64,000 nucleotides of DNA, taken from positions 1,674,001 through 1,738,000 of the forward strand of contig NZ_CP014007.2 in NCBI RefSeq assembly GCF_001658025.2, written 5' to 3'. Numbering within the stretch: the first letter of the stretch is position 1; each line of letters starts with the position of its first letter. The stretch is from Kosakonia oryzae (GTDB lineage Bacteria > Pseudomonadota > Gammaproteobacteria > Enterobacterales > Enterobacteriaceae). This document shows positions 50,321-60,134 of the stretch, one piece after another. Below the pieces are notes generated by a model that saw nothing but the letters and a program-made list of their open reading frames with translations, had not been told where the DNA came from and made no database searches. Both the position numbers and the translations under genes were made by a program.

Positions 50321-52606
50321 TTAGATCTTACATGCGCCGCTTTCGCAGCCATCGTCCTGGATGGAAGGCACCAGGTCATCCTGGGCATCTTCCGCTCCAT
50401 CGCGGGTGTTCTGATAGTACAGCGTTTTCACACCAAATTTGTACGCGGTGAGCAAGTCTTTCAGTAATTGCTGCATCGGCACTTTGCCCGACGGGAAACG
50501 GCTCGGATCGTAGTTGGTGTTCGCCGAAATCGACTGATCGATAAACTTCTGCATAATGCCGACCAGTTGCAGGTAGCCGTCATTGTTCGGCATTTCCCAC
50601 AGCAGCTCGTAAGCGGTGCTCAGTTTTTCGTAGTCCGGCACTACCTGGCGCAGAATACCATCTTTCGACGCTTTGATGCTCACGTGGCCGCGCGGCGGTT
50701 CGATACCGTTGGTGGCGTTGGAGATCTGCGATGACGTTTCAGACGGCATCAGCGCGGAGAGCGTGGAGTTACGCAGACCGTGCGTTTTGATGGATTCGCG
50801 AAGTGCTTCCCAGTCGTAATGCAGCGGCTCGTTGGTAATTCCGTCGAGATCTTTCTTGTAGGTGTCGATCGGCAAAATACCCTGCGAATAGGTGGTTTCG
50901 TTGAACCACGGGCATGCGCCTTGCTCTTTCGCCAGCTCGTTAGAGGCTTTCAGCAGCCAGTACTGAATGGCTTCGAAGGTCTGATGCGTCAGGTTATTGG
51001 CGCTGCCGTCGGAGTAACGCTTGCCGTTCTTCGCCAGCCAGTAAGCAAAGTTGATCACACCGATACCCAGCGTACGACGGCCCATGGCGCCACGTTTTGC
51101 AGCCGGGATTGGGTAATCCTGGTAATCCAGCAGCGCGTCGAGAGCACGCACCGCAAGCGTTGCCAGCTCTTCCAGCTCGTCGAGGTTTTTGATAGCGCCG
51201 AGGTTGAAAGCAGACAGCGTACAAAGGGCGATTTCACCGTTGTCGTCGTTAACGTCATCCAGCGGCTTGGTCGGCAGCGCGATTTCCAGGCACAGGTTGG
51301 ATTGACGTACCGGCGCGACCTGCGGGTCGAACGGGCTGTGCGTGTTGCAGTGGTCAACGTTCTGGATGTAGATACGGCCCGTTGAAGCACGTTCCTGCAT
51401 CATCAGCGAGAACAGCTCAACCGCTTTGATGCGCTGCTTACGGATGCTGTCGTCTTTCTCATATTGCGTGTACAGACGCTCGAACTCGTCCTGATCGGCG
51501 AAGAACGCGTCGTACAAACCCGGGACGTCGGACGGGCTGAACAGGGTGATCTCTTCACCTTTCAGCAGACGGGTGTACATCAGTTTGTTGATCTGTACGC
51601 CGTAGTCCATGTGACGCACGCGGTTACCTTCCACGCCGCGGTTGTTTTTCAGTACCAGCAGGCTTTCTACTTCCAGGTGCCACATCGGGTAGAACAGGGT
51701 AGCCGCGCCACCGCGTACGCCGCCCTGCGAGCAGGATTTCACCGCCGTCTGGAAATGTTTGTAGAACGGAATACAGCCGGTGTGGAACGCTTCACCGCCA
51801 CGGATCGGGCTGCCCAGCGCACGGATGCGACCGGCGTTGATGCCGATACCGGCACGCTGGGAAACGTATTTCACAATCGCGCTGGAAGTGGCGTTGATGG
51901 AATCCAGGCTGTCGCCGCACTCAATCAGTACGCAAGAGCTGAACTGACGCGTCGGGGTGCGCACGCCGGACATGATCGGTGTCGGCAGCGAAATTTTGAA
52001 CGTGGATACCGCATCATAAAAACGCTTCACGTAATCCAGACGCGTTTCACGCGGGTAGTTCGAGAACAGGCAGGCAGCAACCAGAATATAGAGGAACTGC
52101 GCGCTCTCGTAGATTTCGCCGGTCACGCGGTTCTGTACCAGGTATTTCCCTTCCAGCTGCTTCACGGCGGCGTAGGAGAAGTTCATATCACGCCAGTGAT
52201 CGATAAAACCGTCCATCTGCTTGAACTCTTCTTCCGTGTAGTCTTCCAGCAGATGATGATCGTATTTGCCCAGTTCGATCATTTTTTTCACGTGGTCGTA
52301 CAGCGCTGGCGGTTCAAACTGACCGTAAGCTTTTTTACGCAGGTGGAAAATCGCCAGACGCGCGGCCAGGTACTGGTAGTCCGGCGCATCGCGGGAGATT
52401 AAATCCGCTGCGGCCTTAATGATGGTCTCGTGGATGTCGGAGGTTTTGATCCCGTCGTAAAACTGAATGTGTGAACGCAGTTCAACCTGAGAGATAGAGA
52501 CGTTACTCAGCCCCTCTGCCGCCCAATCCAGCACTCGATGGATTTTGTCGAGATTGATGCGCTCAGTGCCACCATCACGTTTTGTCACCAGCAGACTCTG
52601 ATTCAT
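50321..52606 (-). CDS. nrdA: Ribonucleotide reductase class Ia, alpha subunit
   Basis: NrdA binds NDP substrates and allosteric effectors and reduces the ribose with a cysteine thiyl radical. The 761 residues equal the E. coli length. An N-terminal ATP-cone (about residues 5-95) gives activity control. The active-site motif [10 protein letters not shown] and cysteines at [10 protein letters not shown] and LCTLSAF are present, and the tail CESGACKI has the redox pair. ATG 52606 ([13 protein letters not shown]) was chosen over an upstream in-frame start on homology. DnaA and NrdR sites lie upstream. Confidence 0.97.
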   Translation of the reverse strand: MNQSLLVTKRDGGTERINLDKIHRVLDWAAEGLSNVSISQVELRSHIQFYDGIKTSDIHETIIKAAADLISRDAPDYQYLAARLAIFHLRKKAYGQFEPPALYDHVKKMIELGKYDHHLLEDYTEEEFKQMDGFIDHWRDMNFSYAAVKQLEGKYLVQNRVTGEIYESAQFLYILVAACLFSNYPRETRLDYVKRFYDAVSTFKISLPTPIMSGVRTPTRQFSSCVLIECGDSLDSINATSSAIVKYVSQRAGIGINAGRIRALGSPIRGGEAFHTGCIPFYKHFQTAVKSCSQGGVRGGAATLFYPMWHLEVESLLVLKNNRGVEGNRVRHMDYGVQINKLMYTRLLKGEEITLFSPSDVPGLYDAFFADQDEFERLYTQYEKDDSIRKQRIKAVELFSLMMQERASTGRIYIQNVDHCNTHSPFDPQVAPVRQSNLCLEIALPTKPLDDVNDDNGEIALCTLSAFNLGAIKNLDELEELATLAVRALDALLDYQDYPIPAAKRGAMGRRTLGIGVINFAYWLAKNGKRYSDGSANNLTHQTFEAIQYWLLKASNELAKEQGACPWFNETTYSQGILPIDTYKKDLDGITNEPLHYDWEALRESIKTHGLRNSTLSALMPSETSSQISNATNGIEPPRGHVSIKASKDGILRQVVPDYEKLSTAYELLWEMPNNDGYLQLVGIMQKFIDQSISANTNYDPSRFPSGKVPMQQLLKDLLTAYKFGVKTLYYQNTRDGAEDAQDDLVPSIQDDGCESGACKI

Positions 52607-52642
52607 GTGATTACCTGTCCGTGAAATAAAAGTATCCCCCAA

Positions 52643-52651
52643 TTATCCACA
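52643..52651 (+). promoter_or_regulatory. DnaA box upstream of nrdA (1)
   Basis: TTATCCACA is a perfect consensus DnaA box, 37 bases upstream of the nrdA start codon. E. coli nrdAB is known to bind DnaA at a pair of boxes in this position. Confidence 0.85.
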
Positions 52652-52672
52652 GTTCGTCGCTGTGACTAACTC

Positions 52673-52681
52673 TGTGGATAA
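52673..52681 (-). promoter_or_regulatory. DnaA box upstream of nrdA (2)
   Basis: TGTGGATAA is the exact reverse complement of TTATCCACA, so the two perfect boxes face each other with 21 bases between them. Confidence 0.85.
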
Positions 52682-52694
52682 ATACTATATGTAG
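52682..52694. promoter_or_regulatory. NrdR box 1, nrdAB promoter
   Basis: ATACTATATGTAG fits the NrdR box pattern around CTATAT. On the minus strand the same stretch contains TATAGT, a possible nrdA -10, so NrdR binding would cover the promoter. Confidence 0.7.
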
Positions 52695-52713
52695 GGGGTT
52701 TGCGATAAGGAAA

Positions 52714-52726
52714 ACGCTATATGGTG
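52714..52726. promoter_or_regulatory. NrdR box 2, nrdAB promoter
   Basis: ACGCTATATGGTG shares the CTATAT core with box 1. The cores are 32 bases apart (about three helical turns), the paired arrangement expected for NrdR repression. Confidence 0.65.
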
Positions 52727-52902
52727 ATTATTCTAGTAAGGATTCTTTTCAGTACAAGAGTTGATTTTGAGGTTAAATTGAGGTTGCGAAAGCGTAATAA
52801 AGGCGAAGTCCTCATGCTGTAAGGCCTGGCGGGGATGTCAACGTTTTGCAAAAAAAAATGAATTTTTGATCGAGTGCTGATTTCTTCATCGGGAAAGGCA
52901 AA

Positions 52903-52923
52903 TGCGCAGCTTGATACTGCGCA
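52903..52923 (-). terminator. Possible ubiG terminator
   Basis: TGCGCAG and CTGCGCA form a 7-bp stem with a 7-base loop, 25 bases after the ubiG stop on the minus strand, followed by ATTTGCC only. The remaining sequence from 52727 to 52902 contains no gene I can support. Confidence 0.45.
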
Positions 52924-52947
52924 ATATTTATAACTTTAACTGATGGC

Positions 52948-53676
52948 TTAGTCGTTTTTTGCTGTTGTGTGTAACATATAATTAACATCAACACCCGGAC
53001 CTAAGCTAAATTTATTCAGCAGCGGATTATAATGCAGCCCGGTGATATGACGTTCCTGAAGCACCGTCTCATCGATCCAGGTTAATAGTTCAGCAGGTTT
53101 AATAAATTTCTTCACATCATGCGTGCCTTTCGGCACCATGCGCAGCACATATTCTGCGCCGACGACGGCCATCAGCCAGGATTTGCCATTGCGGTTAATT
53201 GTCGAGAAGAAGACATGGCCGCCCGGTTTAACCAGCTGCGCACAGGCTTTTACCACCGATTGCGGATCGGGGACGTGCTCCAGCATCTCCATGCAGGTCA
53301 CTACGTCGTACTGCTGTGCGTGTTTCGCGGCATGTTCTTCGACGGTTTCCTGAACATAATCGACCTGCACGCCGGATTCCAGCGCATGCAGACGCGCGAC
53401 CTGCAGCGGTTCAAAGCCCATATCCAGACCAGTCACGGTTGCGCCTTCCTGCGCCATGCTTTCCGCCAGGATACCGCCGCCGCAGCCGACATCAAGCACC
53501 TTTTTACCGAACAGACCGCCGGCATGTTCGCCAATGTAACCCAGACGCAGCGGGTTAATACGGTGCAGGGGTTTAAACTCACCCTCTTTATCCCACCAGC
53601 GTGAAGCGACAGCTTCAAATTTGGCGATTTCAGCGTGGTCAACATTCTGAGCGGCCGGTGTTTTTTCGGCATTCAT
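52948..53676 (-). CDS. ubiG: Ubiquinone biosynthesis O-methyltransferase UbiG
   Basis: UbiG is an S-adenosylmethionine-dependent methyltransferase that performs both O-methylations of the ubiquinone ring. The 242-residue protein (E. coli 240) has the SAM-binding motif [14 protein letters not shown], motif II around [16 protein letters not shown], and the ubiG-typical [19 protein letters not shown] segment near the N-terminus. It is divergent from gyrA, as in E. coli. Confidence 0.97.
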   Translation of the reverse strand: MNAEKTPAAQNVDHAEIAKFEAVASRWWDKEGEFKPLHRINPLRLGYIGEHAGGLFGKKVLDVGCGGGILAESMAQEGATVTGLDMGFEPLQVARLHALESGVQVDYVQETVEEHAAKHAQQYDVVTCMEMLEHVPDPQSVVKACAQLVKPGGHVFFSTINRNGKSWLMAVVGAEYVLRMVPKGTHDVKKFIKPAELLTWIDETVLQERHITGLHYNPLLNKFSLGPGVDVNYMLHTTAKND

Positions 53677-53759
53677 GGGCGCATTTACTCCTCTCTCAAT
53701 AAGACGTGTGAGTATATCAGGCCGACGGGATGAATAAACCTTTGTGCGGGAGTTATAGA

Positions 53760-53790
53760 TTTACCTGTATCACAGCGGTTGTGTTATAAT
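53760..53790 (+). promoter_or_regulatory. gyrA promoter
   Basis: A consensus TATAAT (53785-53790) lies 45 bases before the gyrA start, with TTTACC/TTACCT around 53760-53766 as a suboptimal -35. A non-ideal spacer is in keeping with the known stimulation of gyrA when DNA relaxes. Confidence 0.65.
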
Positions 53791-53834
53791 TTGCGACCTT
53801 TGAATCCGGGATACAGTAGAGGGATAGCGGTTAG

Positions 53835-56471
53835 ATGAGCGACCTTGCGAGAGAAATTACACCGGTTAACATCGAGGAAGAGCTGAAAAGCTCCTATCTG
53901 GACTATGCGATGTCGGTCATTGTTGGCCGTGCGCTGCCGGATGTCCGAGATGGCCTGAAACCGGTTCACCGTCGCGTACTTTACGCCATGAACGTATTGG
54001 GCAATGACTGGAATAAAGCCTACAAAAAATCTGCCCGTGTCGTTGGTGACGTAATCGGTAAGTACCATCCCCATGGTGATTCCGCGGTGTATGACACCAT
54101 TGTCCGTATGGCGCAGCCGTTCTCGCTGCGTTACATGCTGGTTGATGGGCAGGGCAACTTCGGCTCCATCGATGGCGACTCCGCGGCGGCGATGCGTTAT
54201 ACGGAAATTCGCCTGGCGAAGATCGCCCATGAATTGATGGCCGATCTGGAAAAAGAGACGGTTGACTACGTCGATAACTACGACGGCACCGAAAGAATCC
54301 CAGATGTAATGCCCACCAAGATCCCGAACCTGCTGGTGAACGGCTCTTCCGGGATCGCGGTCGGTATGGCAACCAACATTCCGCCACACAACCTGACGGA
54401 AGTGATCAACGGTTGCCTGGCCTATATCGACAATGAAGACATCAGCGTTGAAGGGCTGATGGAACACATTCCGGGGCCGGATTTTCCGACTGCCGCCATC
54501 ATTAACGGTCGCCGTGGGATTGAAGAAGCCTACCGCACCGGGCGTGGCAAGATCTACATTCGCGCCCGCGCAGAGGTAGAAACCGATGCGAAAAGCGGCC
54601 GTGAAACCATTATCGTGCATGAAATTCCGTATCAGGTGAACAAAGCGCGTCTGATCGAGAAGATTGCCGAACTGGTGAAAGACAAACGCGTTGAAGGCAT
54701 CAGCGCGCTGCGCGACGAGTCTGATAAAGACGGTATGCGCATCGTAATTGAAGTGAAACGCGATGCCGTGGGCGAAGTGGTGCTGAATAACCTCTACTCC
54801 CAGACGCAATTGCAGGTCTCCTTCGGTATCAACATGGTAGCGTTGCACCATGGCCAGCCGAAGATCATGACGCTGAAAGAGATTCTGGCCGCGTTCGTGC
54901 GTCACCGCCGTGAAGTGGTGACCCGTCGTACCATTTTCGAACTGCGTAAAGCCCGTGACCGTGCTCATATCCTTGAAGCGCTGGCCGTGGCGCTGGCGAA
55001 CATCGATCCGATCATCGAACTGATCCGTCGTGCGCCGACGCCGGCCGAAGCGAAAGCGGGCCTGATCGCGCAGCCGTGGGATCTGGGCAATGTCTCCTCG
55101 ATGCTGGAACGTGCGGGCGATGACGCTGCGCGTCCGGAGTGGCTGGAGCCGGAGTTCGGTATCCGCGACGGTAAGTACTACCTGACCGAGCAACAGGCAC
55201 AGGCGATTCTGGATCTGCGTTTGCAGAAACTGACTGGCCTTGAGCACGAAAAACTGCTCGACGAGTACAAAGAGCTGCTGGAGCAGATCGCTGAACTGCT
55301 GCACATCCTTGGCAGCGCTGAGCGCCTGATGGAAGTGATTCGTGAAGAGCTTGAACTGATTCGCGAACAGTTCGGTGACGAGCGTCGTACCGAAATTACC
55401 GCCAACACCGCCGATATTAATATCGAAGACCTGATCAATCAGGAAGATGTTGTGGTTACGCTGTCGCATCAGGGCTATGTGAAATATCAGCCGCTGACCG
55501 ACTACGAAGCCCAGCGCCGTGGCGGTAAAGGTAAATCGGCTGCGCGTATTAAAGAAGAAGACTTTATCGACCGCCTGCTGGTGGCCAACACCCACGATAC
55601 GATCCTCTGCTTCTCCAGCCGTGGCCGTCTCTACTGGATGAAGGTTTACCAGCTACCGGAAGCGAGCCGTGGCGCGCGTGGTCGTCCGATCGTCAACCTG
55701 TTGCCGCTGGAGCAGGACGAACGTATCACGGCGATCCTGCCGGTACGCGAATACGAAGAGGGCGTTAACGTCTTTATGGCGACCGCCAGCGGTACCGTGA
55801 AGAAAACCGCGCTTACCGAATTCAGCCGTCCGCGTTCTGCCGGGATCATTGCCGTTAACCTGAACGAAGGCGACGAACTGATTGGCGTCGATCTGACCTC
55901 CGGGAACGACGAAGTGATGCTGTTCTCTGCCGCCGGTAAAGTGGTGCGCTTTAAAGAGGGTGCGGTGCGCGCGATGGGGCGTACGGCGACCGGTGTACGC
56001 GGCATCAAGTTGGCGGAAAAAGACAGCGTGGTATCGCTGATTGTTCCGCGTGGCGAAGGCGCCATCCTGACGGTCACGCAGAACGGTTACGGTAAACGTA
56101 CTGCTGAAACCGAGTACCCGACCAAATCTCGTGGTACGCAGGGCGTTATCTCCATCAAGGTCACCGAACGTAATGGTTCCGTGGTCGGTGCGGTGCAGGT
56201 AGACGATTGCGATCAGATCATGATGATCACCGATGCCGGTACGCTGGTGCGTACTCGCGTGTCGGAAATCAGCGTGGTGGGCCGTAATACCCAGGGCGTG
56301 ATCCTCATCCGTACCGCGGAAGATGAAAACGTTGTGGGTCTGCAACGCGTCGCCGAACCGGTGGATGACGAAGAGCTGGACTCCATCGACGGCAGCGTGG
56401 CGGAAGGTGACGAAGATATCGCGCCGGAAGTTGACACTGACGACGATACGGCGGATGACGCCGACGAGTAA
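53835..56471 (+). CDS. gyrA: DNA gyrase subunit A
   Basis: GyrA cleaves and rejoins DNA within the A2B2 gyrase that introduces negative supercoils. The 878-residue protein (E. coli 875) has the catalytic Tyr122 in AMRYTEIRL and the GyrA box QRRGGKG at the start of the C-terminal beta-pinwheel. It ends in a long acidic tail ([19 protein letters not shown]). The quinolone-resistance region reads [11 protein letters not shown], with Ser83 and Asp87, the susceptible form. A 603-codon frame on the opposite strand is a shadow of its GC-rich codons. It is followed by a good terminator. Confidence 0.98.
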   Translation: MSDLAREITPVNIEEELKSSYLDYAMSVIVGRALPDVRDGLKPVHRRVLYAMNVLGNDWNKAYKKSARVVGDVIGKYHPHGDSAVYDTIVRMAQPFSLRYMLVDGQGNFGSIDGDSAAAMRYTEIRLAKIAHELMADLEKETVDYVDNYDGTERIPDVMPTKIPNLLVNGSSGIAVGMATNIPPHNLTEVINGCLAYIDNEDISVEGLMEHIPGPDFPTAAIINGRRGIEEAYRTGRGKIYIRARAEVETDAKSGRETIIVHEIPYQVNKARLIEKIAELVKDKRVEGISALRDESDKDGMRIVIEVKRDAVGEVVLNNLYSQTQLQVSFGINMVALHHGQPKIMTLKEILAAFVRHRREVVTRRTIFELRKARDRAHILEALAVALANIDPIIELIRRAPTPAEAKAGLIAQPWDLGNVSSMLERAGDDAARPEWLEPEFGIRDGKYYLTEQQAQAILDLRLQKLTGLEHEKLLDEYKELLEQIAELLHILGSAERLMEVIREELELIREQFGDERRTEITANTADINIEDLINQEDVVVTLSHQGYVKYQPLTDYEAQRRGGKGKSAARIKEEDFIDRLLVANTHDTILCFSSRGRLYWMKVYQLPEASRGARGRPIVNLLPLEQDERITAILPVREYEEGVNVFMATASGTVKKTALTEFSRPRSAGIIAVNLNEGDELIGVDLTSGNDEVMLFSAAGKVVRFKEGAVRAMGRTATGVRGIKLAEKDSVVSLIVPRGEGAILTVTQNGYGKRTAETEYPTKSRGTQGVISIKVTERNGSVVGAVQVDDCDQIMMITDAGTLVRTRVSEISVVGRNTQGVILIRTAEDENVVGLQRVAEPVDDEELDSIDGSVAEGDEDIAPEVDTDDDTADDADE

Positions 56472-56481
56472 TGCGTCACAG

Positions 56482-56505
56482 AGGGCCGGTTTTCCGGCCC
56501 TTTTT
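56482..56505 (+). terminator. Rho-independent terminator after gyrA
   Basis: AGGGCCGG-TTTT-CCGGCCCT is a perfect hairpin followed by TTTT, 10 bases after the gyrA stop. Confidence 0.9.
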
Positions 56506-56586
56506 CATTGCCATTGCGGCATTCGCGATTTCTCGCTACCTTAACGACACTCTTTTTTAACTTCCTTGTGGCGGAGTTTCCCCAGG

Positions 56587-59433
56587 TTGAAATACCTCGT
56601 CTCTTTTCGCAGCACCCTGAAAGTTTCCCGCTATTTATTCAGAGCGCTGGCGCTATTGCTGTGGCTGTTAATTGCCTTTTTTTCAGTGTTTTACATCGTC
56701 AATGCGTTGCACGACAAAGAGTCAGAAATTCGCCAGGAATTCAACCTCAGTTCCGACCAGGCGCAGCGTTACATTCAGCGCACCTCGGATGTGATGAAAG
56801 AGCTGAAGTATATTGCTGAAAACCGTCTGACGGCGGAAAACGGCATCCTCACCTCGCGCAGCCGCGATGATAAAACCGATGTGCCGGTGTTTTTACCGCT
56901 GTTCCCCGATTCTGACTGCTCTGCGATGAGTAGCTCGTGGCGCGGTTCGCTGGAGTCGCTGGCGTGGTTTATGCGCTACTGGCGCGACAATTTTTCAGCC
57001 GCTTACGATCTCAACCGCGTATTTCTGATTGGCAGCGACAACCTGTGTATGGCGGATTTCGGCCTGCGCGACCTGCCGGTCGAGCGTGACGATACCTTAA
57101 AAAGCTTGCATGAGCGGATTGTAAAATATCGCAATGCGCCGCAGGACGAGCGTAGCAATAATCTCTACTGGATGAGCCAGGGGCCGCGCCCGGGAATCGG
57201 TTACTTTTACGCGCTGACGCCGGTTTATCTCGGCAATCGTCTCCAGGCGTTGCTGGGCACCGAGCAGTCGATCCGCATGGAGAATTTCTTTACCCCGGGC
57301 AGCCTGCCGATGGGCGTCACCATTCTGGATGAAAGCGGACACTCGCTGATTTCGCTGACCGGCCAGGAGAGCGGCATTGTTGCCGATCCGCGCTGGATGC
57401 AGGAACGTTCGTGGTTCGGCTATACCTCCGGTTTCCGTGAGCTGATCCTGAAAAAGAGCTTACCGCCATCCTCATTGAGCGTGGTCTATTCCGTTCCTGT
57501 CGATATGGTACTGGAACGCATCCGCATGCTGATCCTCAATGCCGTGCTCCTGAACGTGCTGGTTGGCGTGGCGCTGTTTACCCTGGCGCGCATGTATGAG
57601 CGACGCATCTTTATTCCGGCGGAAAATGATGCGCAGCGGCTGGAAGAGCATGAACAGTTCAACCGTAAAATCGTCGCTTCTGCGCCGGTGGGGATCTGTA
57701 TTCTGCGCACCCAGGACGGGACGAATATTCTCAGTAACGAACTGGCGCATAATTACCTGAACATGCTCACGCATGAAGATCGGCAGCGGTTGACGCAGAT
57801 CATCTGCGGGCAGCAGGTTAATTTTGTTGATGTGTTGACCAGCAACAACACGAATCTGCAAATCAGCTTTGTTCATTCGCGCTATCGCAATGAAAACGTG
57901 GCGATTTGTGTGCTGGTGGATGTCTCCGCGCGCGTCAAAATGGAAGAGTCATTGCAGGAAATGGCGCAGGCGGCAGAACAGGCCAGCCAGTCGAAATCCA
58001 TGTTCCTGGCGACCGTCAGCCATGAGTTGCGTACGCCGCTATACGGCATTATCGGTAACCTCGATCTGCTGCAAACCAAAGAGCTGCCGAAGGGCGTCGA
58101 CCGCCTGGTGACGGCAATGAATAACTCTTCCAGCCTGCTGCTGAAAATTATCAGCGATATTCTCGACTTCTCGAAAATTGAGTCTGAACAGTTAAAAATC
58201 GAGCCGCGGGAGTTTTCCCCGCGCGAGGTGATGAGCCATATCACCGCCAACTATCTGCCGCTGGTGGTGCGTAAACAACTGGGGCTGTACTGCTTTATCG
58301 AGCCGGATGTGCCAGTGGTTCTCAACGGCGATCCGATGCGTTTGCAGCAGGTGATCTCAAACCTGCTGAGCAATGCGATTAAGTTCACCGACATCGGTTG
58401 TATCGTGCTGCATGTACAGCGTGATGCGGATTATCTCAGCATACGCGTGCGCGATACCGGTGTGGGGATCCCCGGTAAAGAAGTGGTGCGGTTGTTTGAT
58501 CCTTTCTTCCAGGTCGGAACCGGGGTGCAGCGCAATTTCCAGGGCACAGGCCTGGGGCTGGCGATTTGCGAGAAGCTGATTAGCATGATGGACGGCGATA
58601 TCGCGGTGGATACTGAACCGGGTATGGGCAGCCAGTTCACCATTCGAATTCCGCTTTACAGTGCGGTCGCGCCGGTGCGCGCGGATGTCGATGGGCTGGC
58701 GGAGACCTGCTGCTGGCTGGCGGTGCGAAACGCCTCGTTGTCGGCCTATTTGCAGAACTTGCTGAGCTGGAATGGCATCCACACGAAGCAGTACGACGGG
58801 CGAGAGCTCGGCCTTCAGGATACGTTGATTACCGACGATGATCTGGAACATCCTTCGGGCGCGCGGGCGGTGATTGTTTTCTGCCGTCGCCATATCGGTA
58901 TTCCAGTTGAACGTGCGCCGGGCGAATGGTTACACAGCGTCGCCGCGCCGCATGATTTGCTGGCGTTGCTGGGACGCATTTATCGCGTACAGGTGGTGGA
59001 ACCGCAGGTGACCGCGACGCAGGCCATAGAGGACAATGAGGTATCGCGCAACGACGATATGATGATCCTGGTGGTTGACGATCATCCGATTAACCGGCGT
59101 TTACTTGCCGATCAGCTGGGATCGCTGGGCTATCAATGCAAAACAGCCAACGATGGGGTGGATGCATTGAACGTGTTAAGCAAGAACCACATTGATATCG
59201 TGCTCAGCGACGTCAATATGCCGAATATGGACGGTTATCGTCTGACGCAGCGGATCCGCCAACTGGGCCTGACGTTGCCGGTGATTGGCGTAACGGCTAA
59301 CGCACTGGCGGAAGAAAAACAGCGCTGCCTTGAATCCGGTATGGATAGCTGCCTGTCGAAACCGGTGACGCTGGATGTGCTGAAGCAAACGCTGGCAGCT
59401 TATGTGGCGCGGGTCAGAAACCGCAGGGGATAA
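56587..59433 (+). CDS. rcsC: Hybrid sensor kinase RcsC
   Basis: RcsC starts the Rcs envelope-stress phosphorelay. The 948-residue protein has two membrane segments (about residues 20-42 and 314-335) around a periplasmic domain. A HisKA/HATPase_c kinase core follows, with His479 in VSHELRTPLYGI and the G-boxes DTGVGIP and GTGLGLAI. Then come a divergent alpha/beta/loop domain and a receiver with Asp875 in VLSDVNMPNMDG. The TTG at 56587 was taken as start: it puts these two residues at exactly their E. coli numbers, and E. coli rcsC also starts with TTG. GGAG lies 10 bases upstream; the alternative TTG at 56566 adds seven residues. It converges on rcsB. Confidence 0.95.
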   Translation: MKYLVSFRSTLKVSRYLFRALALLLWLLIAFFSVFYIVNALHDKESEIRQEFNLSSDQAQRYIQRTSDVMKELKYIAENRLTAENGILTSRSRDDKTDVPVFLPLFPDSDCSAMSSSWRGSLESLAWFMRYWRDNFSAAYDLNRVFLIGSDNLCMADFGLRDLPVERDDTLKSLHERIVKYRNAPQDERSNNLYWMSQGPRPGIGYFYALTPVYLGNRLQALLGTEQSIRMENFFTPGSLPMGVTILDESGHSLISLTGQESGIVADPRWMQERSWFGYTSGFRELILKKSLPPSSLSVVYSVPVDMVLERIRMLILNAVLLNVLVGVALFTLARMYERRIFIPAENDAQRLEEHEQFNRKIVASAPVGICILRTQDGTNILSNELAHNYLNMLTHEDRQRLTQIICGQQVNFVDVLTSNNTNLQISFVHSRYRNENVAICVLVDVSARVKMEESLQEMAQAAEQASQSKSMFLATVSHELRTPLYGIIGNLDLLQTKELPKGVDRLVTAMNNSSSLLLKIISDILDFSKIESEQLKIEPREFSPREVMSHITANYLPLVVRKQLGLYCFIEPDVPVVLNGDPMRLQQVISNLLSNAIKFTDIGCIVLHVQRDADYLSIRVRDTGVGIPGKEVVRLFDPFFQVGTGVQRNFQGTGLGLAICEKLISMMDGDIAVDTEPGMGSQFTIRIPLYSAVAPVRADVDGLAETCCWLAVRNASLSAYLQNLLSWNGIHTKQYDGRELGLQDTLITDDDLEHPSGARAVIVFCRRHIGIPVERAPGEWLHSVAAPHDLLALLGRIYRVQVVEPQVTATQAIEDNEVSRNDDMMILVVDDHPINRRLLADQLGSLGYQCKTANDGVDALNVLSKNHIDIVLSDVNMPNMDGYRLTQRIRQLGLTLPVIGVTANALAEEKQRCLESGMDSCLSKPVTLDVLKQTLAAYVARVRNRRG

Positions 59434-59460
59434 AAAAGAACCCCGGCGAAAGCCGGGGTT
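59432..59460 (-). terminator. Rho-independent terminator of rcsDB
   Basis: AACCCCGGC and GCCGGGGTT form a 9-bp stem with a 4-base loop; on the minus strand it is followed by CTTTTTTA, a strong T-run. On the plus strand there is no T-run, so rcsC would be stopped less well. Confidence 0.85.
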
Positions 59461-59467
59461 GTGGGGA

Positions 59468-60118
59468 TTACTCTTTTTCTGTCTGGGTCAGTGTGACCGA
59501 GGAGAGGTAGTTCAGCAGGGCGATGTCGTTATCGACGCCCAGCTTCATCATCGCAGATTTCTTCTGGCTACTGATGGTCTTGATACTGCGGTTCAGCTTT
59601 TTAGCGATTTCCGTTACCAGGAAACCTTCTGCAAACAGACGCAGTACTTCGCTCTCTTTCGGTGACAGGCGTTTGTCGCCGTAGCCGCCAGCGCTGATTT
59701 TTTCCAGCAGGCGAGAAACGCTTTCAGGAGTAAATTTCTTACCTTTCTGCAGCGCGGCCAGAGCCTTTGGCAGGTCGGTTGGCGCGCCTTGTTTCAGTAC
59801 GATACCTTCGATATCCAGATCCAGCACCGCACTCAGAATTGCCGGGTTATTGTTCATAGTAAGAACAATAATCGACAGCGCAGGGAAATGGCGTTTAATG
59901 TATTTGATCAGCGTAATACCATCGCCGTATTTATCGCCCGGCATTGACAGATCGGTGATCAGAACATTTGCCTCGAGTTTCGGCAGGTTATTAATGAGCG
60001 CTGTAGAGTCTTCAAATTCACCGACTACGTTAACCCATTCGATTTGTTCCAGTGACTTGCGAATACCGAACAGTACAATCGGATGGTCATCGGCAATAAT
60101 TACGTTCATATTGTTCAT
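59468..60118 (-). CDS. rcsB: Response regulator RcsB
   Basis: RcsB is the output regulator of the Rcs phosphorelay. It acts alone or with RcsA and similar partners to control capsule, motility, division and small RNAs. The 216 residues equal the E. coli length. The receiver domain has the phospho-acceptor Asp56 in NVLITDLSMPG, and the LuxR-type helix-turn-helix covers about residues 145-210 (LSPKESEVLRLFAEGFLVTEIAKKLN). It lies 16 bases after rcsD. In E. coli it also has a promoter inside rcsD. Confidence 0.97.
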   Translation of the reverse strand: MNNMNVIIADDHPIVLFGIRKSLEQIEWVNVVGEFEDSTALINNLPKLEANVLITDLSMPGDKYGDGITLIKYIKRHFPALSIIVLTMNNNPAILSAVLDLDIEGIVLKQGAPTDLPKALAALQKGKKFTPESVSRLLEKISAGGYGDKRLSPKESEVLRLFAEGFLVTEIAKKLNRSIKTISSQKKSAMMKLGVDNDIALLNYLSSVTLTQTEKE

Positions 60119-60134
60119 GTATTAGGCTACCTTG

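Noticed and set aside
52812..52994. 60-codon minus-strand frame overlapping the ubiG 3' end
   Set aside because: Low-complexity, no ribosome-binding site, overlaps the ubiG coding end and its putative terminator.
53784..55595. 603-codon open frame on the minus strand opposite gyrA
   Set aside because: It mirrors the strong codon bias of gyrA, has no family features and no ribosome-binding site, and gyrA on the other strand is certain.
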